Source: Acetivibrio straminisolvens JCM 21531 | GTDB taxonomy: Bacteria; Bacillota; Clostridia; Acetivibrionales; Acetivibrionaceae | Direction: 5' to 3' | DNA: 64,000 nt | Assembly (NCBI RefSeq): GCF_000521465.1 | Contig: NZ_BAVR01000014.1 | Span: 1-64,000, forward strand | Part shown: positions 46,501-57,938 of the stretch, in pieces | Layout: each line of letters starts with the position of its first letter | Position numbering within the stretch: the stretch's first letter is position 1 | The notes under the pieces: generated by a model | Databases searched by the model: none | Seen by the model: the letters and a program-made list of their open reading frames with translations, nothing else | What the model was told of the DNA's origin: nothing | Position numbers and translations under genes: made by a program

Positions 46501-47100
46501 AGTTTTGATATGGAAACATATACTTATCTGAATTCCAGATTTGGCATTTCAAAGCTTATAGGCTTAAACAGCATGAATGTCAGCGGCAATTTGGGAGAAT
46601 ACCGTCACCTTCTTGAGATGATGAAAATTGAAAACGAACCTATGGAAGAAGGCTTTACGTCCGAGTCACTAAAAGCCTTCCTGCAAAAGAACAGTAATTC
46701 TATTAATCTGGGAACTTTGTTTATTGACGAGAAAAAGGAAAACAATATTTACAGGAGAAACAAAAACGGAGCGGTATTTTCAGTGGTTCTTCCTGAGGAG
46801 GAATTGATCAATAAAAAATATAATCTGGATAAATTACTGATAAATCCGGCTTTTGCCGATTCTATTTTCCAGGTTTGCGGGCTTCATTCCCAGTTTGAGA
46901 GCGAAGTGGTATTCCTTCCGTGGCAGGTTGAAGAGTTTGGTGTCGTGAAAGCTCCAAAGGAAAGAATGCGTTACAAGGCATATTCCGTATTGAAACACAA
47001 GGATGACGAAATAAAAGTATATGATGCTATTATGGTCAATGAAAAAAATGAGGTATGCTACTATGCCAAAAACGTTAAGATGAGGGTTATACACTCATGA
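43556..47100 (+). CDS. Polyketide synthase, ACP-ACP-ACP-KR-DH (frameshifted here)
   Basis: GTG 43556 has no ribosome site, so this may be the C-terminal half of the 38871 protein. Three ACPs repeat MEADLGIDTVKQATI, near residues 53, 161 and 288. The pantetheine position is Thr in all three. KR: TGGGNGITSEITKGL (~600), SSISG and YCAAN (~775-790). The frame is broken near 45605; restoring one T gives KSFLESIKKDGNNAVYLSCD. DH: FDHHRLGTVPLAPAVAFMELG (His ~917) and NPAFADSIFQ (Asp ~1101). No enoyl reductase or thioesterase is present. Iterative KS/KR/DH action would give a conjugated polyene chain. Confidence 0.9.
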
Positions 47101-47822
47101 TTATTCAAAACGGGATTTCTGAGAAAGACACTGTGAAACTGGCAAATTTTTATTTGGAGAGACAGGCAGAAGAGTATGGGTTTTGCTATCATGTTGTGGA
47201 TATGGATAAAATGGCCCAAAGGCTTAAAGAGGATGAGGACAGCGTTTTGTCGGTGTTGTCCGATAGAGAACTTGGGCATTTTGGGGATTTGAGAAACCCT
47301 AAGAACAGGCTGCAATGGATTTCGGGAAGATATGCGGTAAAGTCGGCAATTTTTAAACACAAGCTGAAAGAACAGAGTCTAATAGATCCCCGTTGTCTGG
47401 ATGTTCTGAAAGGGGCGGATTCCGCTCCTTTCATTCTGCAATATCCCGGTTTATGCGTATCCATAACCCACTCTTTTCCGTATTGTATCGGCATGGTTTC
47501 AAAGAGGGCTGTCGGAATAGACATGGAAAGGGTTTTTGTTCCGGAAGACTCTTTGCTAAAATATTTCTTTTCCCAAAGAGAGGAAAAGTATTTAAAAAGT
47601 CTGGGAAATACCGGGGAATATTCAGTACAGTCTACAATTTTATGGACAAGAAAAGAGGCTATATCAAAGCTTTTTCGATTGGGAATGAAGATGGATTTCA
47701 AGGAACTGGATACCTTGGAGGACGAGATAATTTATCAGGATAAGAGTAATGTGCGTATACTTTCTTTCGTTTGCAACAATTACTGTATTTCCTTGGCTTT
47801 GCCGGATTGTGATGAAAAGTGA
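47097..47822 (+). CDS. 4'-Phosphopantetheinyl transferase (Sfp type)
   Basis: ATG 47097 overlaps the stop of the synthase (ATGA). A 241-residue protein with GRYAVKSAI, SITHSFPY, VGIDMER (metal site) and WTRKEAISKLFRLGM, the Sfp/AcpT signatures. It probably arms the ACPs of this cluster and perhaps the NRPS carriers near the left edge. Confidence 0.92.
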   Translation: MIIQNGISEKDTVKLANFYLERQAEEYGFCYHVVDMDKMAQRLKEDEDSVLSVLSDRELGHFGDLRNPKNRLQWISGRYAVKSAIFKHKLKEQSLIDPRCLDVLKGADSAPFILQYPGLCVSITHSFPYCIGMVSKRAVGIDMERVFVPEDSLLKYFFSQREEKYLKSLGNTGEYSVQSTILWTRKEAISKLFRLGMKMDFKELDTLEDEIIYQDKSNVRILSFVCNNYCISLALPDCDEK

Positions 47823-47900
47823 AATTATTGACTAAAAGTTTAAAAACTGTTCATAATATTAATGCATGGTAATCATAGAAAAATACATCCATAGAAAGTA

Positions 47901-47920
47901 AAAAAACTTTGTTAAAAAAT
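47901..47920 (+). promoter_or_regulatory. 20-bp element upstream of gap (copy 1)
   Basis: AAAAAACTTTGTTAAAAAAT occurs exactly here and at 49185. Both copies lie 22 bases upstream of the -35 box of a glycolytic gene. The core AAC-TTT-GTT is a small inverted repeat. Likely an activator site or upstream element. Confidence 0.6.
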
Positions 47921-47942
47921 TAATTATTTTTTAAGTTAAGTA

Positions 47943-47971
47943 TTGAAAATAAAAATAAAATAATATAAAAT
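47943..47971 (+). promoter_or_regulatory. gap promoter, TTGAAA-N17-TAAAAT
   Basis: A -35 box TTGAAA at 47943-47948 and a -10 box TAAAAT at 47966-47971, spacing 17. The same hexamers and spacing are found upstream of pgk. The leader to gap is about 110 bases. Confidence 0.7.
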
Positions 47972-48073
47972 GAATCATGGTGTAAGATATACTTGCCAGA
48001 GGATGAATTATTTACTGCATTCATGCTGTATGGCAGCTAATATAAGCATTAACTCAAATTTTAATTTACATAG

Positions 48074-49096
<1,023 letters not shown>

Positions 49097-49118
49097 TTGC
49101 TTTTGAAAATAAAAATAA

Positions 49119-49146
49119 AAAGGTTCGGTTAAAACCGGGCCTTTTT
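49119..49146 (+). terminator. Terminator after gap
   Basis: AAAGGTTCGGTT pairs with AACCGGGCCTTT (two G-U pairs) around a two-base loop, then TT. It separates gap from pgk. Confidence 0.75.
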
Positions 49147-49184
49147 GAATTTAAGCTTCTTTAACGAAGGAAAGACTTTTGGCG

Positions 49185-49204
49185 AAAAAACTTTGTTAAA
49201 AAAT
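49185..49204 (+). promoter_or_regulatory. 20-bp element upstream of pgk (copy 2)
   Basis: Exact copy of the 47901-47920 element, again 22 bases upstream of the -35 box. The flanking sequence is not conserved, so this is not a longer duplication. Confidence 0.6.
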
Positions 49205-49226
49205 AGATAAATTTTTTTGTATTCTA

Positions 49227-49255
49227 TTGAAAAGTGTGATAAAAAGATGTAAAAT
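49227..49255 (+). promoter_or_regulatory. pgk promoter, TTGAAA-N17-TAAAAT
   Basis: TTGAAA at 49227-49232 and TAAAAT at 49250-49255, spacing 17, about 100 bases upstream of pgk. Confidence 0.7.
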
Positions 49256-49352
49256 GTTAACGGTTTAATGGTGGCATTTCTTAACGTTAATACATAAAGT
49301 ATGGCTTTAAAATCAATAATACAAATAATGTTCAATATGTTTAGGAGCGTGA

Positions 49353-50552
49353 ATGTTTATGTCAATGATGAACAAGAAAACCATTGAAGATGTTGATGTG
49401 AAAGGTAAAAAGGTCATAGTAAGGGTTGATTTTAACGTACCTTTGGACGAAAACAGAAAAATTACCGATGACAAAAGAATAGTCGGTGCGCTTCCAACCA
49501 TCAAATATTTGGTTGACAACGGTGCAAAAACTATATTGGTTTCCCACCTTGGAAGACCGAAGGAAGGTTTTGAAGAAAAATACAGTATGGCTCCAACTGC
49601 TGTAAGACTTGGCGAACTTCTCGGAAAAGAAGTAATTATGGCGAAAGATGTTATCGGTCCCGATGCAAAAGCAAAAGCAGCTGCATTAAAAGATGGAGAA
49701 GTTTTAATGCTTGAGAATGTTAGATTCCACAAGGAAGAGACTAAGAATGACCCTGCTTTTGCAAAAGAATTGGCAAGTATGGCTGAAATTTATGTAAATG
49801 ATGCTTTCGGAACTGCTCACAGAGCACATGCTTCAACAGCAGGTCTTGCCGACTATCTGCCGGCAGTATGCGGATACCTTATCCAGAAGGAAATCGATTT
49901 CATGGGCAAGGCTCTGTCAAATCCTGAAAGACCGTTTGTGGCAATATTGGGCGGTGCCAAGGTTTCAGATAAAATAGGTGTTATCGAGAATCTTATTGAC
50001 AAAGTTGACACTCTTATAATTGGCGGAGGTATGGCATATACATTCTTTAAGGCAAAGGGATACAGCATAGGAACATCCCTGTGTGAAGACGATAAAGTAG
50101 AACTTGCAAAGAGCCTTATGGATAAAGCAGAGAGCAAGGGAGTTAAATTGCTGCTTCCTGTAGACAATATTGTAGGTAAAGAGTTCAAAGATGATACAGA
50201 ACGCCAGACAGTTCCGTCAAATCAGATTCCTGACGGATGGATGGGTATGGACATTGGCGAACAAACTGTTAAGTTGTATTCGGAGGCTATTAAAAATGCC
50301 AAGACTGTGGTATGGAATGGTCCTATGGGAGTATTTGAGTTCTCCAACTTTGCAAACGGAACAAAAGAAGTAGCAAGAGCAGTTGCCGATTCCGGAGCAA
50401 TCTCAATAATAGGAGGAGGGGATTCTGCGGCTGCTGTTGAACAGCTTGGCTTTGCAGATAAGATTACTCACATTTCAACCGGAGGCGGAGCATCACTGGA
50501 GTTCCTGGAAGGAAAAGTATTGCCGGGAATTGATGTATTATTGGATAAATAA
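49353..50552 (+). CDS. pgk: Phosphoglycerate kinase
   Basis: Makes ATP from 1,3-bisphosphoglycerate. ATG 49353 lies five bases after AGGAG; ATG 49359 is an alternative. Motifs [36 protein letters not shown] and [12 protein letters not shown]. About 399 residues, intact. It is followed 14 bases later by tpiA, so pgk and tpiA form an operon. Confidence 0.98.
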   Translation: MFMSMMNKKTIEDVDVKGKKVIVRVDFNVPLDENRKITDDKRIVGALPTIKYLVDNGAKTILVSHLGRPKEGFEEKYSMAPTAVRLGELLGKEVIMAKDVIGPDAKAKAAALKDGEVLMLENVRFHKEETKNDPAFAKELASMAEIYVNDAFGTAHRAHASTAGLADYLPAVCGYLIQKEIDFMGKALSNPERPFVAILGGAKVSDKIGVIENLIDKVDTLIIGGGMAYTFFKAKGYSIGTSLCEDDKVELAKSLMDKAESKGVKLLLPVDNIVGKEFKDDTERQTVPSNQIPDGWMGMDIGEQTVKLYSEAIKNAKTVVWNGPMGVFEFSNFANGTKEVARAVADSGAISIIGGGDSAAAVEQLGFADKITHISTGGGASLEFLEGKVLPGIDVLLDK

Positions 50553-50566
50553 GGAGAGACGAGGTC

Positions 50567-51322
50567 ATGAGTAGAAAAATTATTGCAGCTGGAAACTGGA
50601 AAATGAACAAGACAGCGAAGGAAGCTGTTGAGTTTGTAGAAGCTTTAAAAGGAAGAGTCGCAGATGCCGATTCCGAAGTAGTAGTAGGTGTGCCCTTTGT
50701 ATGTTTGCCCGGAGTTATTGAAGCAGCGAAGGGATCAAATATCAAGGTTGCTGCGCAAAACATGCACTGGGAGGAAAAAGGTGCTTTTACTGGAGAAGTG
50801 GCAGGTCCAATGTTGGCCGAACTTGGGGTTGACTATGTTATCATTGGTCACTCCGAAAGAAGACAGTACTTCGGTGAGACTGACGAGACAGTCAATAAAA
50901 AAGCACATGCGGCATTCAAATACGGTTTAAAACCGATTATCTGTGTGGGCGAATCCCTGACTCAAAGAGAGCAGGGGGTTACTGCCGAATTGGTAAGATA
51001 CCAGGTTAAGATTGCTTTGTTGGGTCTTACTGCCGAACAGGTAAAAGAGACTGTAATTGCTTATGAGCCTATTTGGGCAATCGGTACAGGAAAGACAGCT
51101 ACAAATGAACAGGCAGAAGAAGTTTGCGGCATAATAAGAGAATGCGTAAAAGAGCTTTATGGCGAAGATGTTGCCCAAGCTATCAGAATTCAGTATGGCG
51201 GAAGCGTTAATGCAGCCAATGCAGCAGAGCTTTTCAATATGCCGAACATTGATGGAGGACTTGTGGGAGGCGCAAGCCTCAAACTTGATGACTTTGAGAA
51301 AATTGCAAAGTACAACAAGTAA
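50567..51322 (+). CDS. tpiA: Triosephosphate isomerase
   Basis: Interconverts dihydroxyacetone phosphate and glyceraldehyde-3-phosphate. ATG 50567 follows AAGGAGAG. Motifs AAGNWKMNK (Lys), [12 protein letters not shown] (His), [14 protein letters not shown] (Glu) and [10 protein letters not shown]. 251 residues, normal and intact. Confidence 0.98.
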   Translation: MSRKIIAAGNWKMNKTAKEAVEFVEALKGRVADADSEVVVGVPFVCLPGVIEAAKGSNIKVAAQNMHWEEKGAFTGEVAGPMLAELGVDYVIIGHSERRQYFGETDETVNKKAHAAFKYGLKPIICVGESLTQREQGVTAELVRYQVKIALLGLTAEQVKETVIAYEPIWAIGTGKTATNEQAEEVCGIIRECVKELYGEDVAQAIRIQYGGSVNAANAAELFNMPNIDGGLVGGASLKLDDFEKIAKYNK

Positions 51323-51368
51323 TTAAGTGCCTGTAATTTGTGACTTTAAAAATTTGTGTAGATTACAT

Positions 51369-51406
51369 AAAACAGTCCCGTCCAAAATTAAAGGGACTGT
51401 TTTATT
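51369..51406 (+). terminator. Terminator after tpiA
   Basis: AAAACAGTCCC pairs with GGGACTGTTTT around a 13-base loop, followed by ATTT. Confidence 0.8.
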
Positions 51407-51501
51407 TACCTATATTCAAATACCTTAAAATGTGGTATATATAAATAGGATTGAAATCAATTTAAATACATAAATGAATAAATTGAAATGGAGTGTAGAA
51501 T

Positions 51502-53035
51502 ATGAAAGACAGGCTCGTAACATTGATTATTTTAGATGGCTTCGGTATTAATCCGAAAAAAGAGGGAAATGCCATAGAGGCTGCAAATAAACCGAATATA
51601 GACAGGTTTTTGAGGGAATATCCCAATACTATCATACGTACAAGCGGTATGGATGTTGGACTTCCCGACGGTCAAATGGGCAATTCCGAGGTAGGACACA
51701 CCAACATTGGTGCCGGAAGAATTGTATATCAGGAGCTTACAAGGATAACTAAATCCATTCAAGACGGAGATTTTTTTGAGAAGAAGGAATTTTTAGATGC
51801 TGCTGAAAACTGCCGGAAGAACAATTCAAAGCTGCACCTTTTCGGTCTTCTTTCTGACGGCGGCGTACACAGCCATAATACACATCTTTATGGATTGCTG
51901 GAGTTTGCCAAAAAGCAGAATTTGCAAAACGTGTATATTCATTGCTTCTTTGACGGAAGAGATGTTCCACCGGACAGCGCAATGGGTTATGTAGAAGAAC
52001 TTGAGAATAAAATCAAAGAAATTGGTGTTGGCGAAATTGCTTCAGTCATGGGAAGATATTATGCATGGACCGTGACAACAGGTGGGAAAGAGTGAAGCTT
52101 GCTTATGATGCCATGGTGCTTGGAAAAGGAAATCAAGCTTCAAGTGCAAAGGAAGCAGTCGCCGAATCTTATAAAAGGCAAGAATTTGACGAATTTGTCA
52201 AGCCTACGGTTATTATGAAAAACGGAGCTCCCGTAGCTACCATTGAAGAAAATGACTCAATAATATTCTTCAACTTTAGGCCCGACAGAGCCAGAGAAAT
52301 TACCAGAACCTTTACAGATGTGAATTTTTCCGGTTTTGAAAGGGAAAAAGGATATTTTCCGGTGTTCTTTGTCTGCATGACTCAATATGACAAAACTTTC
52401 GAAAATGTTGTTGTGGCATTTAAGCCGGAAAGCCTTGAAAATACCTTCGGAGAGTATATTAGCAAGAAGGGATTGAGCAGCTTAGAATTGCCGAGACGGA
52501 AAAATATGCTCATGTAACTTTCTTCTTTAATGGAGGCGTTGAAGCAGTATATGAAGGAGAAGACAGGGTACTTATAAATTCTCCTAAGGTTGCAACATAT
52601 GATTTGAAGCCTGAAATGAGTGCTTACGAGGTAACCGACAGCGTGTTGGAGTGCATAAATAAGAAGGAATACGATGTAATAGTATTAAACTATGCAAACC
52701 CTGACATGGTGGGCCACACAGGAGTGTTTGAGGCAGCAAAATCTGCAATTGAAGCTATCGACGAGTGCCTCGGAAAGGTTGTACCTGCAATACTTGAACA
52801 GGGCGGCGTGGCGCTGATAACAGCAGACCACGGAAACTCCGAACAAATGGTGGATTATGAAACCGGAGGACCTTTCACAGCACACACGACAAATTCTGTT
52901 CCCCTCATTGTTATAGGTTTGGGAGATGTCAAGCTTAAGGAAGGAAGACTTGCGGATCTTGCGCCGACAATGCTCAGTATTTTAGGGCTTGAAAAGCCTA
53001 AAGAGATGACAGGGGAATCGTTAATTATAAAATAA
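51502..53035 (+). CDS. gpmI: 2,3-Bisphosphoglycerate-independent phosphoglycerate mutase (two frameshifts here)
   Basis: Mn-dependent mutase, alkaline phosphatase fold. ATG 51502 lies behind TGGAGTG. The opening [12 protein letters not shown] and [17 protein letters not shown] contain the phospho-serine. One base lost near 52063 ([18 protein letters not shown] restored) and one near 52483 ([19 protein letters not shown] restored) split it into three frames. The end has [19 protein letters not shown] and TAHTTN metal motifs. The total of ~511 residues is normal. Confidence 0.95.
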
Positions 53036-53045
53036 GATATATCCG

Positions 53046-53076
53046 AAACTTCGGCATTATGTCCGAAGTTTTTTTT
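53046..53076 (+). terminator. Terminator after gpmI
   Basis: AAACTTCGG pairs with CCGAAGTTT around an eight-base loop, then a T run. Confidence 0.85.
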
Positions 53077-53303
53077 GCCTCTGGGAGCGAAATGAAAGAG
53101 CTAAAAGCGAAGAGACTGAGAAAGAAAAGTAAATTAAATAGAAAATATTTCTTGCAAATACTTTCATATTGTAGTAAATTATTGTAGAATAAAATTGTAG
53201 TTTTTATGGGAAGTGGATTATTTGACATTGCTCCTTTTAGAATAGTAATGCTTTGCATGGCCTGTAAAGGCAAGCCATATCAATATGAAAAAGGAAGGTC
53301 AAT

Positions 53304-54921
53304 ATGATTGGAAGAGTTGGCAATACAAATAAAAATCAGCTTCAAAGCGATAATAAAGAAAGTTTGCTGTCGCGGCTGGGTTTGTCAAATAAAAAATCTT
53401 CTAAAAAGCTATTTTATATAATTTCCTCAATTCATATAGTCATTGTAATAATACAAGCATCAGGTGTGTTGCCGGTAGAGCTTCGAGCTGTTACAGGAAT
53501 ATTTGAAATCGGACTTTCAATTGTATTGTCTTACCGTTTTGGTTATAATGGGATGACTTTGTCCCTAATCACCAATGGTTTGGCATCTATGCGTCTTTTT
53601 GTCATATCCAGACAGATAAATGAGGTAGTAGTGAGTGAGGCGGGCCATTTAACAGGCGATTTAAGAATAATAGCAGACAGCGCATCGGGACTTCTTGTAA
53701 ATCTTTCGGCTGCGAGGGTGGCTGTTATGATAGTATCGATAATTGTTGCCTATTCCTACGAACAGGAGCGCAAATATATAAAAAAGCTGGAGTGGCTGGC
53801 TTGTGTTGATGGGGCTACCGGAGCATATAATCACCGGTATTTCCAGACGAGGCTTGAGGAAGAAATTGCTCAGGCAAGTTTAAGAAACGGTTCCTTGGCT
53901 TTGGTGATGATTGATTTGGACAATTTTAAAAAATATAATGACACTTACGGTCATATAGCAGGAGACAGACTTCTATTAAAAGCAGCCAAGATATTTATGG
54001 AAAACGCAAGACAGCATGATATTGTCTGCAGATATGGAGGAGATGAGTTTGTCATATTAATGCCTGATGCAGACTCCAAAAACATCATTTCAATGATTAA
54101 GCAGATAAGAAAAGAATTTACCGGGTTTTTGAATACTGAAGAATTTCGTATACATAAGAACGAAATCAGCTTGTCTGTAGGATATTCAATATATCCGTGG
54201 CTTGCACGGAATAAGGACGACTTGATTATTCAAGCGGACAGTGCTCTTTATCAGGCGAAAAACATGGGAAGAAATAATGTGCGGATCTATAGGGATGTTT
54301 TTGAGGATATAAAGACATTTTTCAACTCAGATGAACAACAGTTGTTGGGTGGATTAAGAGCTTCTTGGTACGGTCTCGGCAAAGGATAAGTACACCTTGG
54401 GACATTCGGAACGCGTCATGGAGTATGCCGTGAGGATTGGAAAGGTAATGGGACTTGGCAGTGAAAGATTGCGTCTTCTTAAAATAGCTGCTCTGCTTCA
54501 TGATATTGGGAAGGTAGAGATTCCAGAGTCTATACTGAACAAAACTGAGCCTTTAACTCCTTCTGAAATAAAAAGTCTTCGCAGGCATCCAATGTATAGT
54601 GTCGATATATTGGAGCCTTTGTCCAGTATCGAAATGTTAATTGATTCTATAAAATATCATCATGAAAGATATGACGGAAAAGGATATCCTACCGGGAAAA
54701 AAGGTAAGGAGATACCATTGGAAGCACGGATTCTATGTGTCGCAGATGCTTTTGATGCAATGCTGTCGGACCGTCCCTATAGAAGGGGAATGAAGATGGA
54801 TGAAGTGCTGGCAGAACTAAAAAACAATTCCGGCACACAGTTTGACCCCGAGACGGTGAAAGCTTTTTTAAACACTTTTGATATCGGCTATGACAGCGCA
54901 AGTCTGGATGAGATAATCTGA
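53304..54921 (+). CDS. Membrane diguanylate cyclase / HD-GYP protein, second copy (frameshifted here)
   Basis: Same architecture as the 31965 gene. ATG 53304 follows AAGGAAGG. A hydrophobic N-terminal region reaches to ~residue 150. GGDEF: CRYGGDEFVIL with an upstream RQHD that fits the RxxD product-inhibition site. The frame breaks near 54365; one restored base gives LRALLGTVSAKDKYTLGHSERV. HD-GYP: LLHDIGKVEIP and HHERYDGKGYPTGKKG. The reconstructed length is ~539 residues. It lies between gpmI and eno with no functional link apparent. Confidence 0.92.
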
Positions 54922-55099
54922 ATACACCGGTTGTTTCATGAAAATATTAAAAAGATGTTTTAATGCGGACCGTTATGGATAAAATATACTATGGTTTTGC
55001 AATAAATGCTTTTCCAATTATTGAGCTTTGTGCAATGCCATAGAAGGTTGAATATTAGTTTTCTAAAGATACAAAATAAGCTATATGAAGGGAGAATGA

Positions 55100-56403
<1,304 letters not shown>

Positions 56404-56575
56404 TGAAAAAGACGTGCACAATAGATGGAAAAGGCCAATTTTTCCATATAGAAGACAAGATATGATAAAAAGCACCGGATGAAAATCTTTGAAAAAACAT
56501 TGGCATTAATGCTTGTATTCTCCGTATTAGTATGTTAAAATGTATCTTGTCAATTTTTTAGGAGGTGCCTTTAGC

Positions 56576-56812
56576 ATGCAAATAGTAGTTACTATTTTTC
56601 ATTTGATTTTTTCAATATCATTAATCGTGATTGTATTGCTCCAGTCAGGTAAGCAGGCTGGGTTGTCAGGTTCTATTGCCGGCGGCGCAGAGACTTTTTT
56701 TGGAAAGAACAAGGGAAGAACTATTGATGCTATTTTAGGTAAATATACAGCAGTTGCAGCTATAGGATTTCTGATTACTTCAGTTATATTACAGCTTATT
56801 ATTTCAAAATAA
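56576..56812 (+). CDS. secG: Preprotein translocase subunit SecG
   Basis: A 78-residue SecYEG subunit. ATG 56576 follows AGGAGGTG. Two hydrophobic helices flank the conserved LLQSGKQAGLSGSIAGGAET and FFGKNKGRTID loop. It lies downstream of eno and upstream of rnr, a common Firmicute order. Confidence 0.95.
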   Translation: MQIVVTIFHLIFSISLIVIVLLQSGKQAGLSGSIAGGAETFFGKNKGRTIDAILGKYTAVAAIGFLITSVILQLIISK

Positions 56813-56824
56813 GATAATAAAAAG

Positions 56825-56857
56825 AGGAAACTGTATTACTTGCAGTTTCCTTTTTTT
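56825..56857 (+). terminator. Terminator after secG
   Basis: AGGAAACTG pairs with CAGTTTCCT around a nine-base loop, then seven T. The remaining ~270 bases to the next start are AT-rich with one promoter-like site at 57054; nothing else is seen there. Confidence 0.88.
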
Positions 56858-57053
56858 GCTGCTTTTTACACCATTCTTTATTCTTTGATATAATTCATGC
56901 TTTGGTTTATGCTATAACTATGTAATTCAAATGTATTATCTTTTTTGAAAACTCGAAGTTTTTATTTATTCCTTGTAATTATTATTCTAATTTAGTAATA
57001 TAATATTGGGCTTTGAATTTGTCTGCAAGCTATAAGCAGCTTCGATGATATTT

Positions 57054-57082
57054 TTGGGTTTTTGGTTGGGTTTTGTTATAAT
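57054..57082 (+). promoter_or_regulatory. Candidate promoter for the HD-domain gene
   Basis: TTGGGT-N17-TATAAT, about 45 bases upstream of the start codon. The -10 box is perfect and the -35 box moderate. Confidence 0.45.
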
Positions 57083-57126
57083 TGATTTAAGCTATTCAAT
57101 AATTAATTTTGGAGGTATTGGTTTCG

Positions 57127-57678
57127 ATGGAAAGAGAACAGGCACTGGAAGAGTTAAAAGGCAGAATTCAAAATGAGAACTTGATAAAACATTCTCTTGC
57201 AGTTGAAGCAATAATGAAAGATCTGGCTTTTTATTTTAAAGAGGATATAGACAAGTGGGGCTTAGCCGGATTGCTCCATGACATTGACTGTGAAAAAACA
57301 GCAGGTGACATTTCAAAGCATAGCTTGGTTGGTGCGGAGATTCTTGAGTCTCTGGATATTGAAAGTTCAATTATATATGCAGTAAAAGCCCACAATGATT
57401 ATCATGGTATTGAAAGAAAGAGAAAGATTGACAAAGCTTTGTACAGTGCTGACCCTGTGGCAGGTCTTATAACTGCTTCAGCTTTGATCCTTCCTTCAAA
57501 GAAACTGGAGGATGTGACTGTTGATTTTGTAATAAAAAGGATGAATGAAAAAGGCTTTGCAAAAGGTGTGAACAGAGAGCAGATAAAGGCATGTGAACAG
57601 TTGGGCATTTCTTTGGATAAATTTATTGAAATCGCTTTGGAAGCTATGAAGAAAATTTCCGGCGAGTTAGGCCTTTAA
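57127..57678 (+). CDS. HD-domain (HDIG) hydrolase, small
   Basis: ATG 57127 (MEREQALEELKGRI) follows GGAGG; the in-frame TTG 57109 overlaps that site. About 183 residues. HD motif: HSLAVEAIM, LLHDIDCEKTAGD and HSLVGAEIL, then KAHNDYHG. A predicted metal-dependent phosphohydrolase of the small HDIG family, possibly acting on a nucleotide; the substrate is unknown. Confidence 0.85.
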   Translation: MEREQALEELKGRIQNENLIKHSLAVEAIMKDLAFYFKEDIDKWGLAGLLHDIDCEKTAGDISKHSLVGAEILESLDIESSIIYAVKAHNDYHGIERKRKIDKALYSADPVAGLITASALILPSKKLEDVTVDFVIKRMNEKGFAKGVNREQIKACEQLGISLDKFIEIALEAMKKISGELGL

Positions 57679-57716
57679 AAGGTTTCTTGAGGGAACTCAC
57701 AATTTAGATAACATAA

Positions 57717-57748
57717 AAAACCAGGGTTTAATAATCTTGGTTTTATTT
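57717..57748 (+). terminator. Terminator after the HD-domain gene
   Basis: AAAACCA pairs with TGGTTTT, with one more G-C and a G-U pair inside, and then ATTT. It lies about 40 bases past the stop codon. Confidence 0.6.
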
Positions 57749-57902
57749 GGCTTCTAGGAATGGAATGAAAGATGCAAAAGCAAAGGGACTCGATGTCTAG
57801 AGCTTTTATTTGACCTGAATTATTAAAAAAATATATTAAAGAGTGTACTTTTTGGGGAAAATAGTACAATCAAGCCATTTACTAATATAAAAAGGAGGGA
57901 AA

Positions 57903-57938
57903 ATGCTGTATATAAATACAGCTTTGCGAAAAATATGA
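57903..57938 (+). other. Possible leader ORF or true N-terminus of rnr
   Basis: ATG 57903 has the best ribosome site here (AAGGAGGG) and encodes 11 codons (MLYINTALRKI) ending in TGA that overlaps the rnr start (ATGATG). The rnr ATG itself has no ribosome site. Either this is a coupled leader peptide, or an A was lost from the AAAAA run at 57929-57933 and rnr starts at 57903. Confidence 0.45.

Noticed and set aside
38871-47100. Enoyl reductase domain within the megasynthase
   Set aside because: No NADPH-binding ER motif or FMN-type PfaD sequence was found; the only Rossmann signature is that of the KR.
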